Assembly (NCBI GenBank): GCA_021396245.1
Contig: WNYE01000084.1
Location: forward strand, 62,001 to 126,000
Source of the DNA: Sporothrix humicola
Taxonomy: Eukaryota > Ascomycota > Sordariomycetes > Ophiostomatales > Ophiostomataceae
Direction: 5' to 3'
Length of the DNA: 64,000 nucleotides
Shown here: positions 1 to 11,925 of the stretch, in pieces
Position numbering within the stretch: the stretch's first letter is position 1
Layout of the letters: every line of letters begins with the position of its first letter
Made by a program: the position numbers and the translations under genes
The notes under the pieces: generated by a model
The model's database searches: none
Told to the model about the DNA's origin: nothing
Seen by the model: the letters and a program-made list of their open reading frames with translations, nothing else

Positions 1-3000
1 AAAAAAGAACAGCAGAAAAGTTCCTTGAACAACAAGATGGGGCGAGAAACAACAGGAAATGCAGCGCCTCTCACAGTAGTTGCCAAGTCACAAAAGAGGC
101 ACGATAGGAAAATGGGAAGAAGGCCATGCCGGCTTGCTAAAGGCAGGCGATTTTATCCAGAGCGGCGTCTTTTCCCCCTTGTTCGTTCCCATTTGTGTCT
201 GTTGCAGTAAGGGATCTTGGGCCAGGGTGGACAACAGCCGTACTGGGCAACTGTACCGGCTACAATCCAAGAAACGAGCAATTAATTTGGGCTGTTATAT
301 CTGAATGGTGCTATCCACGCAGTCTGATCTTTGTTGCTTTTGAGTTGCTAAGAAACTAAAACATATTGACAAGTAAAGTCATCCTGTCTGTGGCTCTTAT
401 TCTTCCCGGTAAATGACGAGGATGATTTTCTCACAACCATCATCACACAGCCTGCCTCGGCGTAATATGGAGAAAGACAAAGAAAGCAGATCAAAACTCT
501 CCAGTTTTCGTGTCTGCAGGATTTGCAACATTTTCCAAGACTCTCGGGGCCAGTGCCCTGTAAATTCAAACAAATAAAAATCACCAACGGGGGAAGGTTT
601 AGAAGCAACCGAAATACGACTTCTTTTACTCATCTCTGACAGAGTAAAATTTGTTAACGCCTCTGGTTACAATCAGTTATAAGTGATTATGTTTTTGAGT
701 TGAATAAGTAAAGTCACGAGTTATCGGGCGTGGATGTTTGACAACTTTGTTTGACCATAGAGCCTGATGGAAGTGGGAGCCTTCTTTTCGCCCCCAACAC
801 TAAAAGAATAACATCATCAAAGATCAAAAGGCAATACATGAAACACACAAAGGAAAAGAGCCACGCGGAGATCCCAAATACACGGTTGGCCGGAATCACG
901 ATATGGATGGACAAGAAGAGGTAGATGGGCCGGTGGGGTGGCGGGGATAGAGACATATGGGGAAATGGCGTGAAGTAGATAGATGAGGTGAGCGGCAAAT
1001 AGAAGCTGCAAGAAGACGAGAAGACGAGAAAACGTGTGAAAATACGAGTATTCGAAGAATGAAGTGGTCGAGATGCCAACAGCCATAGTGGTAGGCGGGG
1101 CGGAGGGCGTGGTCGAGCCACTTTTCCCGAATATCCGGGGACAGGCGAAGGATACAAGGAAGTTAAGTGGAAGATGGCGAAATGGAAGGTCGAAGACAGA
1201 TATTGGAAGATATACAGTCATATTTACCGGGAGAGGGATGGAATGAGGGCCAGAGGGCAAAGATTGTAGTCGATATCAGTTTACATGCGAGGGCCATGTG
1301 TTTGGTCTCTCCTATCATTAAAGGGTATACAAACGTCTCCCGTTGGTGACTGAGTATGGCTCGGATGAGATAATCAGGGAAATAGGAGAATATGGAAGAA
1401 CGATGTGTAGAGTAAGGCCTTGTGACTTGTGGTTGTTTGAATTGTATATGTGGTCTACAGGATGTTGTGTTGAAAATTTTGGGGGAGGGGGAAACGGTGA
1501 CGATTTCACCAACGTATCGCCTTTTCTGTTTTATTGAATTTAAAAAAAAAGGTCACATGAAAAAGAAAAGTCAGTGAACACGCGAGTCCAAATTTTTGAA
1601 AATACCAGCTACAAGAATGATGGGGAAGCATTAATTATGTGATGCACAGTATCTTCATTGTCTCGCTTTATTTGGAATATCCCAGCTGTGTGTATGGAAC
1701 TCAATAAATGCCACACATGATGGCGAATGAAAAACAGGTTAGGAGAATAATTCCAGAGGTGAAGATGAGGAGAATAAACGTAAAATTGGTGTTGAGTTTT
1801 GCTGTGCCTTTGTGGATGCAACTTTGACCTTCTTTTTCGGGTCGAATGGAGTTGTCATTGTTTTGACGGCGTATACCTCGTTCTCAAGCATTTACTGGTT
1901 CACAAGCACTTGATCATGGCCATGGTTAGTCATATTTGTAAGAGAATAAGGAAGGCATGGAAACGTGCATGTTCAGAGTGCGAGATGCTTTCCTGCTTCT
2001 TTCCCTTTTGGGTAATTCTAAACAACGGATGATGTGTTGTAACCACCCAGTGTTGCATACAGATCGCTCTTTCCTTTCTCAGGGTGCGGCACAATAGATT
2101 TTGCGGCACAGTCGCTCTTTCCTTCTCAGCATATCTCGCTCTCCAACTCTCTTTCCTGGTCATTTCTTTTGCCTGTCTCCTGCCTTTGTATTTGCTCCTT
2201 ATTAATACTGGGCGTCCTCTCATTCCTTCTCTGGCCCCCTCCCCCTATTCCGTTCTCCCCGGCAAAATTCAACCTTGCTCCGTCCATCTGTCCAAACCCG
2301 CGGTCTTCGCGACTTTATCCAAAGTACTTCCAAATTGCCCGAACACCATCCCAACCTCCGGTGGGTGGCATGTTAATCACCCGCAGCAGCCAGAGCCCGT
2401 TTTTGTCAATCATCCTTTAGCGATCTGGTCATCCCGCCAATGTTGGCCTCTTCGCCCCTATTCACAAAATCGACGCCCACGAGCAAAACAATGGCGTCTT
2501 TGCGAAGAAAAACCTCGAGACGAAAGAAGTCAATAGAAACGTCGAGGAATCTTGCAAAAGGTTGAATTTTACGAGGTTAGTGATCGCAATGTCGCATTGT
2601 TTGCCCCCGGATTGTGCTGCTTTCCCGGTTGGACTCAAGTGATTGTCTGCGTGTTGGATGGCTCAGCGGAAAACGGCGTGGCAGTCGATCCGCCGCTTGT
2701 TACAGGAGGATCTCTGGCCGCCCTTGTCTATTTGTCTATTTGCCTGGCCACCGAAAGAGACCGGCCGACGATGGGACGCGTTTTTGCTGGCACGACTTAA
2801 TTAAAATCAAGTGAGAAAGTAAAGGCGGAAGAGGAGGCCTTTATACGAAAATGATGAGATGCACTGGGCGAGAGAGAGTTCCGTTCTTTTGCCTTTCACC
2901 CCAAGTCATCAGCCGTCTTGGTCCAAATCAGCCCTTTCTGTTTTTGCGAAGTCCGTCCTGGCCTCTTCTCTCATTTCTCGTGCACCTCTTCCTTATCCTG

Positions 3001-3240
3001 TATCTGTTTACTTCCGCCATTTTTTTGTTATCTTGTGTTGTCTCGTCTTTCGAGGGTTGCATCACGACAACTGTATTCACCACGACGTATCAAGAGCTTG
3101 GCATCACCGCCACGACAATATTGCCAGGCATCATGGATTGCACGGCGATGAGCCACCAGAAACAGCACTTGTGAGCTCAACAACGCCTCTTTACACACGA
3201 TAGCATTCAGAACTCGAGGAGCAACATCGCATACGCAACC
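1..3240. other. Intergenic region, no supported gene
   Basis: No open frame here resembles a known family. Those that exist are short, overlap on both strands and lack splice-supported extensions. From about 2,050 to 3,200 the + strand is pyrimidine-rich, as is usual for fungal promoters and 5' leaders, so the last kilobase probably serves the aspartic-peptidase-like gene that begins at 3,241. The left edge may hold the flank of a gene outside the window; nothing shows it. Confidence 0.5.
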
Positions 3241-6200
3241 ATGGCAAACATTTCGCGACCGAGTCGCTCCCCATACAGACAAACGACCTCCGCCTTCATC
3301 CTCCAGCTTCTTCTCCTATCCGCAGCAAGCCTCACAATCGCAGACGATCGTAACGATCGCAACGGCGATCCGCCGCCAAAACCCTGTGCAATCGGCGTCA
3401 AACCAAGTTCTAAATGGTGCGTTGCGGCTACTCTTTTTCTAGTGATTCTCTAAGTTTTTATCTCACCATATTTTGCTAACATCTCTAGGATTGGCATTGA
3501 CGGGCTATGGTCAGCATTTGATGTTTATCTGGGCGGCGGTCCTGTTTCGCAGACGCAGACTGTCTCGCTGCTAGTCAGCACCGCCCTTTCAGAATCATGG
3601 GTCGTCGAGACCAGCGGCTGTGTACCGACAGGGGAATGTAGGGCCAGACGTGGCGGTGTCTTCAGTATCGACTCGGCTGCTAGCAACGGAGACAGCGCAT
3701 GGTTGTCTTTGGGACCATTTGCATCAGGACTTCAAGAGCCTGGTCTTCCAGCACCAAACGTGGACTACGGCTTGGCCACGATGACGTTTCCACTCATGTC
3801 GTCTTCACGACCGTCCCAAGGACGACCGATCATCACAACTCGCAAGAGACAGTCCACCGGAGATGGGCCACCGCCAGATGACCGGCCTCAGCGTACGCAG
3901 ATTCGAGTCAACCGCAGCCTTGTCGGCGGCTACAACGATACCACATACTTCAACGGGTTTATTGGAGTTGGAGGTGTTGATAGCGACTTTGGGGACCGGA
4001 CAATGAGTCCCCTCATCCGGCAGCTGGCAGAATATATGGGCACCATTCCAAGTCACAGCTATGGATACACAGCAGGAGCATCGTACAAAGGTGCCAACGG
4101 CGTTCCGGCATCTTTAACACTCGGTGGCTACGATATGAGCCGCATTGCCTTTAATCGGTCATCCTCGGGCGACAATTCGAACTCAAATTCAAATTCAAAT
4201 TCAAAGCCACTCACATTCAATCTGAGCCCGGACCATCGTCAACCAGAGCTTCTATTGAGGAGCATCACAGCTAGTGCACCCTCGCCGAATTCAACCGTGG
4301 CACTGCCAGCATGGACCCAAAGTGTCCCGGACAACAGCTCGACTGCTTTCTTGACAAACATCACAAACCCATCAACATCCCTGGCCGTTGTGGACTCCAG
4401 CACACCCTTCCTATGGATGACCCAAGATATCTGCGATCGCTTCATCTCTACCCTTGGCCTCGTCATGAACAAGACTCTGAACCTGTACCAGTTCCCAAGC
4501 ACAGAAATGTACAGGGACTACCTTGGCGGCAATGGGCCGTCATTCACATTTAGCTTTACCAGCCTGGACAATCCTGGAACGGACGGATTCATGAACCTCA
4601 CGGTTTCGTCATCGGCATTTGCACTCAACGCATCATACCCATACGCGCCGACAATGAACCCTAATGACCCGCCAGAGCCATACTTTCCACTCAAATGTCT
4701 CCCGCAAAATGGCAAGGAGAAAGTCGATACGCGCATAGTGATTGGCCGGTCTTTTTTGCAGGAGGTCTACATGATTGTCAACTACGATGCCAACCACTTT
4801 AGCCTGCTTCAAGCCAGGTTCACCAGCCGAAACGGAAGCAGCCTGGACGCCAACGTCCATTTGGTCGATATTCCCCGCTCACCAACGAGCCCGTACCCAA
4901 TCTACAAGGGTGGTTCAGACAGTGCCAACGACCCGAATGCCAGACATGGCTTGTCGTCGGCCGCTATTGCCGGAATTGTCGTTGGGTCTTTTGCGGCAGG
5001 CACGCTGGCCGCTTTTGCCCTGTGGTTCTTCCGCCGCCGCCGGAACCAGGAGAAGCGGAGAAAGGCTGCGGCAGCTGCTGCTGAAGTAAGAGCCGGGTCT
5101 GGTGATGACGAGAACGGCCACGCATCTAGCGCCAAAAACAAAGACGGCACCGAATCCATGACGGAAACAGAGCCTTCAACGCCGACAGCCACCAGCCCGA
5201 TGGAGCGTATCTTCTCCTTCATTGGCGGACGACGCGGCCGGCGGGCTTCGGGAAGGTCTCGGGATGGGGGTATAGACAGGTCGATGGCCACCGCATCACC
5301 GACATCTAGCCGAGGAACGGACGAGGGCGACCCAGAAAAGAACGCCATCGAAGTGGCCGGTAGTTTCTCGCAGCCGGTCGAGGTCGGCGCCGACGCCCAA
5401 CATGCTCGGTACGAGCTGCCCGTACCACTTCCGCCTGTTGAACTGGACGCCACCGCCGGTGGAGTGACAGCCGCAGGACGGCGCAACGGTGCAGGAGGCA
5501 ACAGCCGCAACCACAAGATTGAGGACGCGTTGATCGGCGGCGGTGTTATCGACGACTTTGACGACGGTCACGGCTATTGCGACTACGACGACGCGACGGC
5601 CGTGCTGGGCAATGACGGGGTGGAGCATTTGACAGCATACGAAGTGGCACGGCGACGCATGCAGCGGCAACTGCGCGGGCCGGTCCCGACATACGAGCCA
5701 CCTACAGATCCGGCAATTTTGCGGGGCATGGCCGACAATAATGTTACCAACAGCGAGGAAGTCAAGTCAGCCCAGGACATCAGTGCAGTGGCCCACTACC
5801 GGGCACCACCGCCGTCCGTTTCGGCCGTGTCCTCACAAACAGCGACCGACAATACAAGTGCCACTTCACCGACTGTTTTGTCTTCGTCTGGCAGCAACCA
5901 CAGCGACTCGATGAGCATGCTTCCGTCGCCCATGACGCCAAGCAGCGCAGGTTGGCCAGGAAGAAGTGGGAGTGCAAGCGGCAGTGCCACTGGAAGCGGC
6001 AATGGCACATTTGACCTGCCGTCGCCGATGACCATGGCGACGCCTTTCCCTCCCATCTTTTTCCATGGTGATGGGAACGTCAGTGATGAAGAGTATCAGA
6101 CCCAACAGTCCAAAGTCTTGAGGCCGGAACCGTCAAGAACTACAATCGACCCGACAAGGGTTGTCTGTCTGGGCCCGCTGCCGGAGGATGTCATGGCACC

Positions 6201-6585
6201 TGTGGCAGCACCAGCGCCAGTACCGGCGCCGAGATCAGTACCGGCAGCAACATCTCCACGACAGAATGTGTCGTCATCTTCCGAGTCTGTATCGGTGTCG
6301 TCGCCAACTGTGACAGACATTGAGAGCACACTTGGGACAAACTACACCTTGGAAGAGGAGGCACGTCTACGAGCATTGAAAAACGAGATTGAACAGGAGA
6401 AAGTGGACGCGGTGGCGCAGGCTTCAGCGGCAGCACAGACTGAAAACGGAACGACAGGAAGTATGGATAGCCCACCAGCAGAACGCATTGATGCAGGATT
6501 TGACCTGGTGCATGTGCCGCAACTGGCAGCACGGCGGTACAGCTGGGAAGGCCAGGAAGGAGAAGAGGATAAACACGGCCGGTAA
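3241..6585 (+). CDS. Aspartic-peptidase-like (A1 fold) single-pass membrane protein, probably inactive
   Basis: Exons 3241-3416 and 3489-6585 (72 nt intron, GTGCGT...CTAG) join in frame to give 1,090 aa. Residues about 12-34 form a signal peptide. Residues about 60-500 follow the pepsin (A1) plan. The first active-site strand reads LLVSTALSESWVVETSGC (about residues 86-103), so the usual DTGS is S89-T-A-L and the catalytic Asp is gone. The second site is VVDSSTPFLW, with its Asp near residue 361. A membrane helix lies at about 547-571, followed by a run of Arg. The roughly 515-residue tail is rich in Ser, Pro, Ala and acidic residues and looks disordered and cytoplasmic. An in-frame Asn-Ser repeat sits near 4,186-4,205. 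Family knowledge: fungi carry many membrane-anchored A1-like proteins. The loss of activity and a surface sensor or scaffold role are inferences. The ATG at 3,241 is chosen because it supplies the signal peptide. Confidence 0.8.
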
Positions 6586-7050
6586 GCTGTGAGGCCACAA
6601 ATTTGTGACATGATTTTCCTTTGTTTACTTAAGTGGGTGGGGGCTCAAGGGTTTTGCTATTCAATGTTCTACGGCGTATCTAGGACATGACATTTTCTCT
6701 CGAATTTCTTTACTTTTATTTTTAGCCTTGAAGTTTTAAATAGTCAACAAAATTGAACTGCTCCAAGATGAGAGTCTTTGGCCAAATATTTATTGAAAAC
6801 CCCTTCAAAATTGTGTTTGGTTCTTCCACTGCCGAGTACGTACTCGGGTATCGGAAAGGGGTGGATAAAATTAGAAAAGACGGGCAATATACCGTGCGGA
6901 GGCAATTTATCTCAGTTTTTCTGGTGTGCCTTTTCCCGGAGTCACGAGGGAACCGTCAATATCCTCGCATTTTCACAGTGTTATGCTCACGTCTCTTGGA
7001 CAAGCCATTGAATTACGCCACACAAGCACATCGAGACATATTCTGACACG
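6586..7050. other. Intergenic spacer
   Basis: About 465 bases between two co-oriented genes. It is AT-rich after the upstream stop and includes TACGGCGTA at about 6,670-6,678 and the short inverted repeat CGAGTACGTACTCG near 6,834. No gene is visible. Confidence 0.5.
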
Positions 7051-7578
7051 ATGCATTGGACTTCGCTTTTGTCATTGACGTCTTTGCTGACCGGTAGGAC
7101 AAATCCGGCTGCTGACTGCGCGGCCCAGTCGGCAGCAATCCACAACCTCACCGTCTACGGCGCCGAGATCCTGTACACGCCGGCGGCTGGGAATGGGACC
7201 AGCGACAACAAGCCGGTGCTCGATACCACGACGTCGTTTGAGTTCCAGCTGTACAACGCGGTCCTCGATGTCGACGCGCAGTGCTCGACACATGTCAACC
7301 AGACTTCTTCAGCCACAGAATGGCACACCTGCTTTGTCGAGTCGCGGGACACGCGGATTGCGGCGTCGTTCCAGTTCGATCTGGGGCAGCACACGTTCAC
7401 GATCAACGAGACGTGGGTGTGTGACGGGGAGGGCGGAGAGACATCTTTCAATGCTCTAGCCACGAACAGCATCGACCTGCTCTGCCCCGAAACGGTCAAC
7501 GATGCCGGGCAGCACTATTGTGCGCGGATGGAGAGTGGACCGCTGCCTGTGAACGTCACAAAGATAGGAGGTAGATAG
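7051..7578 (+). CDS. Small secreted six-cysteine protein, unknown function
   Basis: Single exon, 175 aa, starting at the ATG after CACG. The N-terminus has a short hydrophobic stretch (LLSLTSLLTG) that could be a signal peptide but is weak. The rest is a compact domain with six cysteines (in ADCAAQ, AQCST, HTCFV, WVCDG, LLCPE and HYCAR) and several N-glycosylation sequons, which fits a disulfide-bonded extracellular protein. Size and cysteine content recall fungal small secreted proteins, including those with Alt-a-1-like folds, but I cannot assign it to a family. The stop lies only 22 bases from the stop of the convergent transcription factor gene, so the 3' UTRs must overlap. Function unknown. 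Confidence 0.65.
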   Translation: MHWTSLLSLTSLLTGRTNPAADCAAQSAAIHNLTVYGAEILYTPAAGNGTSDNKPVLDTTTSFEFQLYNAVLDVDAQCSTHVNQTSSATEWHTCFVESRDTRIAASFQFDLGQHTFTINETWVCDGEGGETSFNALATNSIDLLCPETVNDAGQHYCARMESGPLPVNVTKIGGR

Positions 7579-7600
7579 ATCTAAAGCGAACACCTTGTTT

Positions 7601-9721
7601 TCATATCATCAAAAAGCTGGCCGGACTTGTGTCGTCTTGAATGTCCATATGAGTGCTGTTCGTAGTCGCCGCACCAGTGTTTCCGTTGTTGCTTGTGGTC
7701 GAAGTCGCCCCCAACAGGTTCTCCTGGACATTCCTCAGGATGGCCAGACACTGGGCCGGCACGCAATTCTTGAGGGCTGCCTGGGCCAGGACGGCCTCCG
7801 CCTTGGCCAGCAGCATGCGGGTGTCCATGTAGGGCCTGCCCTGGCCGGCCTGGCCATGCTTGGGCAAGAATTTTGCGAGGGCAGGCGTGACGAGCGACAG
7901 GACCATGGTGAGGGCGGCACCCCAAATCATGTGCAGCTCGAACCAGTCGGGAGGGCTGTTGGAGTCGGCGCCGTCTTGCTCGTCTGTGTCCAAGTCGTAC
8001 TCCAAGACTAGCAAGGCCGCGCATTGCAGACAGCGGTGGCAGGCGTCGTAGATCCAAAAGGGACGGCCCTCGGAGGTAGAGTCGGACTGGTTGCTGGGCG
8101 ATGTGGTCGATTCGGCCTCAGCATGGCCGTTGGTGGTCCCATTTGTCGGCCCGCTCCCGTTTGTGCTGTCCATGACCTCGACGCTCTCGTGGGCAATGTA
8201 GTAGAGTATGGGGCGGCACATGAGAAACTCGAGAATGTAGTATTTCGTGCGTAGGTATTTCTAAAAGTCAGCGGACGGACAAAAATATTTTGCAAGGGGT
8301 ATGGGACCTACTACATGGTCCGGCTGGGGCCGGGGAATGGTGAGGACACCGCCGAGGTCACGAGGGAAGTGACACTCAAGCGGCAGGTGGTCGTCAAACC
8401 AGCGCGTGAGCTCCGTCTTGAGTTCGGACAGGGCTTGTGAGAGGAGAGAAGGTTGGGAGTAGGCCTGTGCAATCCCATACAGGCGAAGAAGGATACGGTT
8501 CTGGATGGCCGTCAGGGCGAGCGTGGCTTCTGTGAGTTGCGTGGCCCTCTTCTTTTGTGCAATCTCCGCCACGGACAAGTTCATGTAGCCCGTCTCGACC
8601 TGTCGAAGCGTCAGGGCACTCGGGGAGCTGGCCGGCAAACCAGCCAGCAACGAGGCAAATGCCGCATCCGACGGCAGCCCGTCCATGGTCAGCAGGATGT
8701 CGCTCTCGACGACAAAGTGGAGCTGCAGACAGTCGTCAAAGCGGGCCTTCCATGCCGGGTCATGCACCTGGCGGCGGCCGCTGCGGCCGAGACGGTCACC
8801 GGCGGCCTGGACCAACTTGAGGGCACCCACCGGATAGGCACGGGCCATGAAGAGATGGGCGGCCACAATGAGAAACAAGACAGAGTCGTCGTCGTCGGGT
8901 GCAAAAAAGAGCTCGTCGATTTTTGTGCAGGCGGCCCGGAAGGCAACATCGCCCAGCTGGGAGGCTGTCGATGAGGTGGCGCCCCTCGATGCGAGGGCAA
9001 TGGCCAGGAGGAGCTGGCAGCTGCAGGTGCTGACCGCCAGGGAAGGAGAGGCAGTCGTGGGCGGTACGGAGAGAATGTTGGAGTGCCGTTGCAGCAGCTG
9101 GCCCAGCAGGTAGTCCAGGCCGCGGCCGGTCTCGTGCATGTGCAAAAAGCAGGACTGAACGGCGAGAGTGTCGAGGTCAGAGGACACGGCATTGGTCGAC
9201 GTATCGTTTGCCGGTCCCACTCCGCCGCTGGCGGTATCCTCGACATAACGCAGCGGACTGCTCGCGTCCAACTGGGTCACGGCCATGTTGATGCGCGGCC
9301 AGTAGTGCAGCATCTTGTGCGAGGAGGCCGTGTGGAACGGGGGTGTTTGTGACAATGATGACGACGAAGAGGCGGCCAATTGTGGTGAAATGTGAGAAGC
9401 CACCTGTGAGAACAAGTCGTCACCCTGAACGCCCCATGGCCAGCGTGCAGGTGTCGCCACATTGGCATTGCTTGCGCTGGCACTCGCCATGGACTCGAGT
9501 CTCAGCTCCATGCGGTCCAGCCGCTCGAGCATCATCATGGTCTGCTGTTCGTTGAGCGACGTTTCCGCTGCTCGATAGACACATTCGGAGCCGGTGCTTC
9601 GACAGTAGGAGCATGTCGGCCGCTCGCCGTCACATCGGGTCTTGCGTCCTCGGCAGGTATTGCATGCCGTGCTAGCCTTGGATCGGCGCGGCGCCGGGGC
9701 CGTCGTTGGAGTTGGTGTCAT
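7601..9721 (-). CDS. Zn2Cys6 fungal transcription factor
   Basis: Exons, in transcript order: 9721-8312 and 8260-7601, with a 51 nt intron (GTAGGT...TTTTAG), giving 689 aa. The N-terminus holds a perfect Gal4-type cluster, C20-x2-C23-x6-C30-x6-C37-x2-C40-x6-C47, inside a basic stretch, followed by a likely coiled coil (MMMLERLDRMELRLESM). The middle and C-terminal parts resemble the fungal-specific regulatory domain; the splice restores the typical stretch KYLRTKYYILEFLM followed by RPILYYIAHE. The start is the ATG at 9,721; the frame upstream has only a TTG. A donor three bases upstream in transcript order is also possible and would remove one Val. It is expected to bind CGG-triplet sites as a dimer in the nucleus. 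It lies next to a dehydrogenase and sugar-transporter group it might control; this is inferred from position only. Confidence 0.9.
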
Positions 9722-10257
9722 GGTGTTTGCGTGAGGCTTTTGGTGGAAGACTTTAAACAAGGGGAAGAAAAGGCAAAGGCCTGATCAAGAAGTGTTGACG
9801 TCCATTCTCACTCTGAGGAATGAGGAAGGTACGAAGGTAACCTGATTTGTCTTGGGGAAGGTGCGGAGAATATGGAGAAGGGGAACAAGTCGAGGAAGGA
9901 GCCTGACGACTTCCCCGTATTTTTATTTTTTACGATCCATGTGGCACACAGCGTGACCACTTCTTCTAGCGTGTTGAGCGGTCTTCTTGCAGAGCGGGTC
10001 CGCTATGCATTAGTGATTTTAGCGGTACGACTCGGCAGTCTCGCCCTGAAAGCGCTAGTCAACAAACCCCTGAAAGGCAGTTGCCATGTTATTTCCATCA
10101 CTGCTACTGAAGTACAACAATTGCCTCTTTAGGTTAAAACTTGAATTTACTTGAATAAATGAAGCATCACGAAATCACCATCAACCTTTTGTCTATCTCG
10201 CCCTCGCCACACCTTCGCCTCCGGCTCAGGTGTCGGCTCAGGTGTCGGCTCAGGTAG
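9722..10257. other. Intergenic spacer with 12-bp tandem repeat
   Basis: About 535 bases: the promoter side of the Zn2Cys6 gene and the 3' side of the dehydrogenase gene. It holds a 12-base direct repeat at 10,222-10,255, listed separately. No gene is seen. Confidence 0.5.
10222..10255. repeat. 12-bp tandem repeat, about 2.8 copies
   Basis: The unit CGGCTCAGGTGT is repeated without change, with the last copy cut short, directly downstream of the stop codon of the minus-strand SDR gene. It would lie in that gene's 3' UTR. Probably a simple slippage repeat. Confidence 0.85.
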
Positions 10258-11202
10258 CTATGCCGCCGGATAGTTCCACGAGCTCGCGCCGCCATCCACC
10301 AGCAAATCCTGCCCCGTCACCCAGCTGCTCGCGCCGCTGCACAAAAACAGCATCACGCCTTGCAGCTCGTCCGGCTTGCCGACGCGGCCAAACATGGTTT
10401 CCCTTTCAACCTGGCGCGCAAAGGCGGGCTGCTCGGCGGCGACCTGGCGGTACATGTCGGTCTGCATGGGCCCCGGGCTGACCGAGTTGACGCGGATGTT
10501 GTAGGGCGCGAGCTCCATGGCCAGCGGCTTGACGAGCCCGCGGACGGCGGACTTACTGGCGGAGTAGACTGAGATGTTTTGGACGACGGTCGGGACGTGG
10601 GAGGCGACGCTGCCGATAAAGACGATGCTGCCGGCAAAGTCGGCGCCTTCGCGGGCGTGGCAGCGGGCCATGGCCTGGGCGCACGCTTGCGCGACAAGGA
10701 AGGAGCCGTTGAACTGGTGCGGGTGCGTAGTATTAGCATAAATTGTGCAAGGTAGTACTTATTTTATTGCATCCAGGGGAAGGGCCTCACATTCACGTTA
10801 AAGGTGGCGGTGAGGTTGGCATCGGTCGTCTCCAGGAACGTCTCGTCCTTGACGATGCCGGCGGCGTTCACGTTAATGTCGACGCGGCCAAACGTCTCTT
10901 CGATCGAGGCGACGGCAGCCTGCACATCGGCGCGCTTTGTAACGTCTGTCTTGTAAAACGCCGTCTTGACGCCGTGCTTGGCGGCCAGCTTGTCGAGACT
11001 GTCGCCCGGGTCGCTCACATCCAAAACGGCAATGTTGGCGCCGGCGCTGGCGAGAACATCGGCAAACACGAGGCCGAGGCCCCGCGCGGCGCCCGCGAGG
11101 ACGGCTGTCTTGCCTTTGACGGAGAACTGGATTGTCAGAGAGGAGGGACTTACAAAAGGGAGAAAAGGTATGCAAGAGAAAGAGAGGCCATACCTTGTCC
11201 AT
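10258..11202 (-). CDS. Short-chain dehydrogenase/reductase (classical SDR)
   Basis: Exons, in transcript order: 11202-11194, 11126-10791 and 10713-10258 (introns 67 and 77 nt), giving 266 aa. The first coding exon encodes only Met-Asp-Lys. Motifs: cofactor loop AGAARGLG (residues 14-21, in place of TGxxxGxG), NAAGIV, active-site Tyr and Lys in YSASK (Y165, K169) with a Ser about 15 residues before, and the SPGP segment after NIRVNSV. The acidic residue ending the second strand (VLDVSD) suggests NAD(H) over NADP(H). The C-terminus (VTGQDLLVDGGASSWNY) is typical of gluconate or sugar/alcohol-type SDRs. Substrate unknown. The gene is divergent from a Gfo/Idh/MocA dehydrogenase across about 720 bases, so the two may share a promoter region. 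Confidence 0.9.
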
Positions 11203-11925
11203 TGTGAAAGGGATTCGAACTTGGAGAGACGATGATTATTTTTGCAGGCACAAAGACACCCTCGAATGAGGAAATAATGGTGTGCAGGCTAGTTATATAT
11301 TGTATTGACGTCTGCAGTTATGCTAAACAAAACAAAATTCCACTCGTAAGCACCCCTTCATCGGCAGCTGCCCGCGCGTCGCTTTTCAGGCCGATGCCGC
11401 ATCCTTTCCCCGCCAAACGTCTCCGAGCGTCCAAAGATTTGCTTATAATTTTATTTAAAAAAGTCTTGTCTGTTTTGGATACTCTGCGTGATCGTTAATG
11501 GTTGTTCTGTGTGGACATGCTCTCATGTTGAAACACTGAAGCACAGCATAAAACTGGGGCACTTATATGGCCTAGTGTGAGCTGCACCTGCCTCCTACAC
11601 ATCGGGATTCCCTCGGAGGACCACCGATTTGACGACACATAGTCCTGCAGTCCTGCCAAAGGGTTGATACTATAGTATTATTTCCCTTTTTAACTCTCTT
11701 TTGTCTATTCCAGATTAAGATACTCCGTTTTCGGGATTAATATGATATCTTACCACGGATCAAGTCCGGGATTCTTTCCTACTGGATGTACATCAACATT
11801 TTACTTCTTTTATCCCACGATATCGAATATAAGTCAACCAAGGTGCTGCTCGTCCCTTTACTATTACAATCCAGCAACTGCTATCACTACACTGTCGCCG
11901 ATTGCCTACATCCCTGCACACCACA
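11203..11925. other. Divergent promoter region between two dehydrogenase genes
   Basis: About 720 bases between the start codons of the SDR gene (minus) and the Gfo/Idh/MocA gene (plus). AT-rich in the middle with no gene. It is the natural place for shared control sites, but I did not identify a specific operator. Confidence 0.5.

Noticed and set aside
11190..11235. Sequence resembling a tRNA T-arm (GTTCGAATCCC on the minus strand)
   Set aside because: No matching acceptor stem, D-arm or anticodon arm around it; it lies in the 5' leader of the SDR gene.
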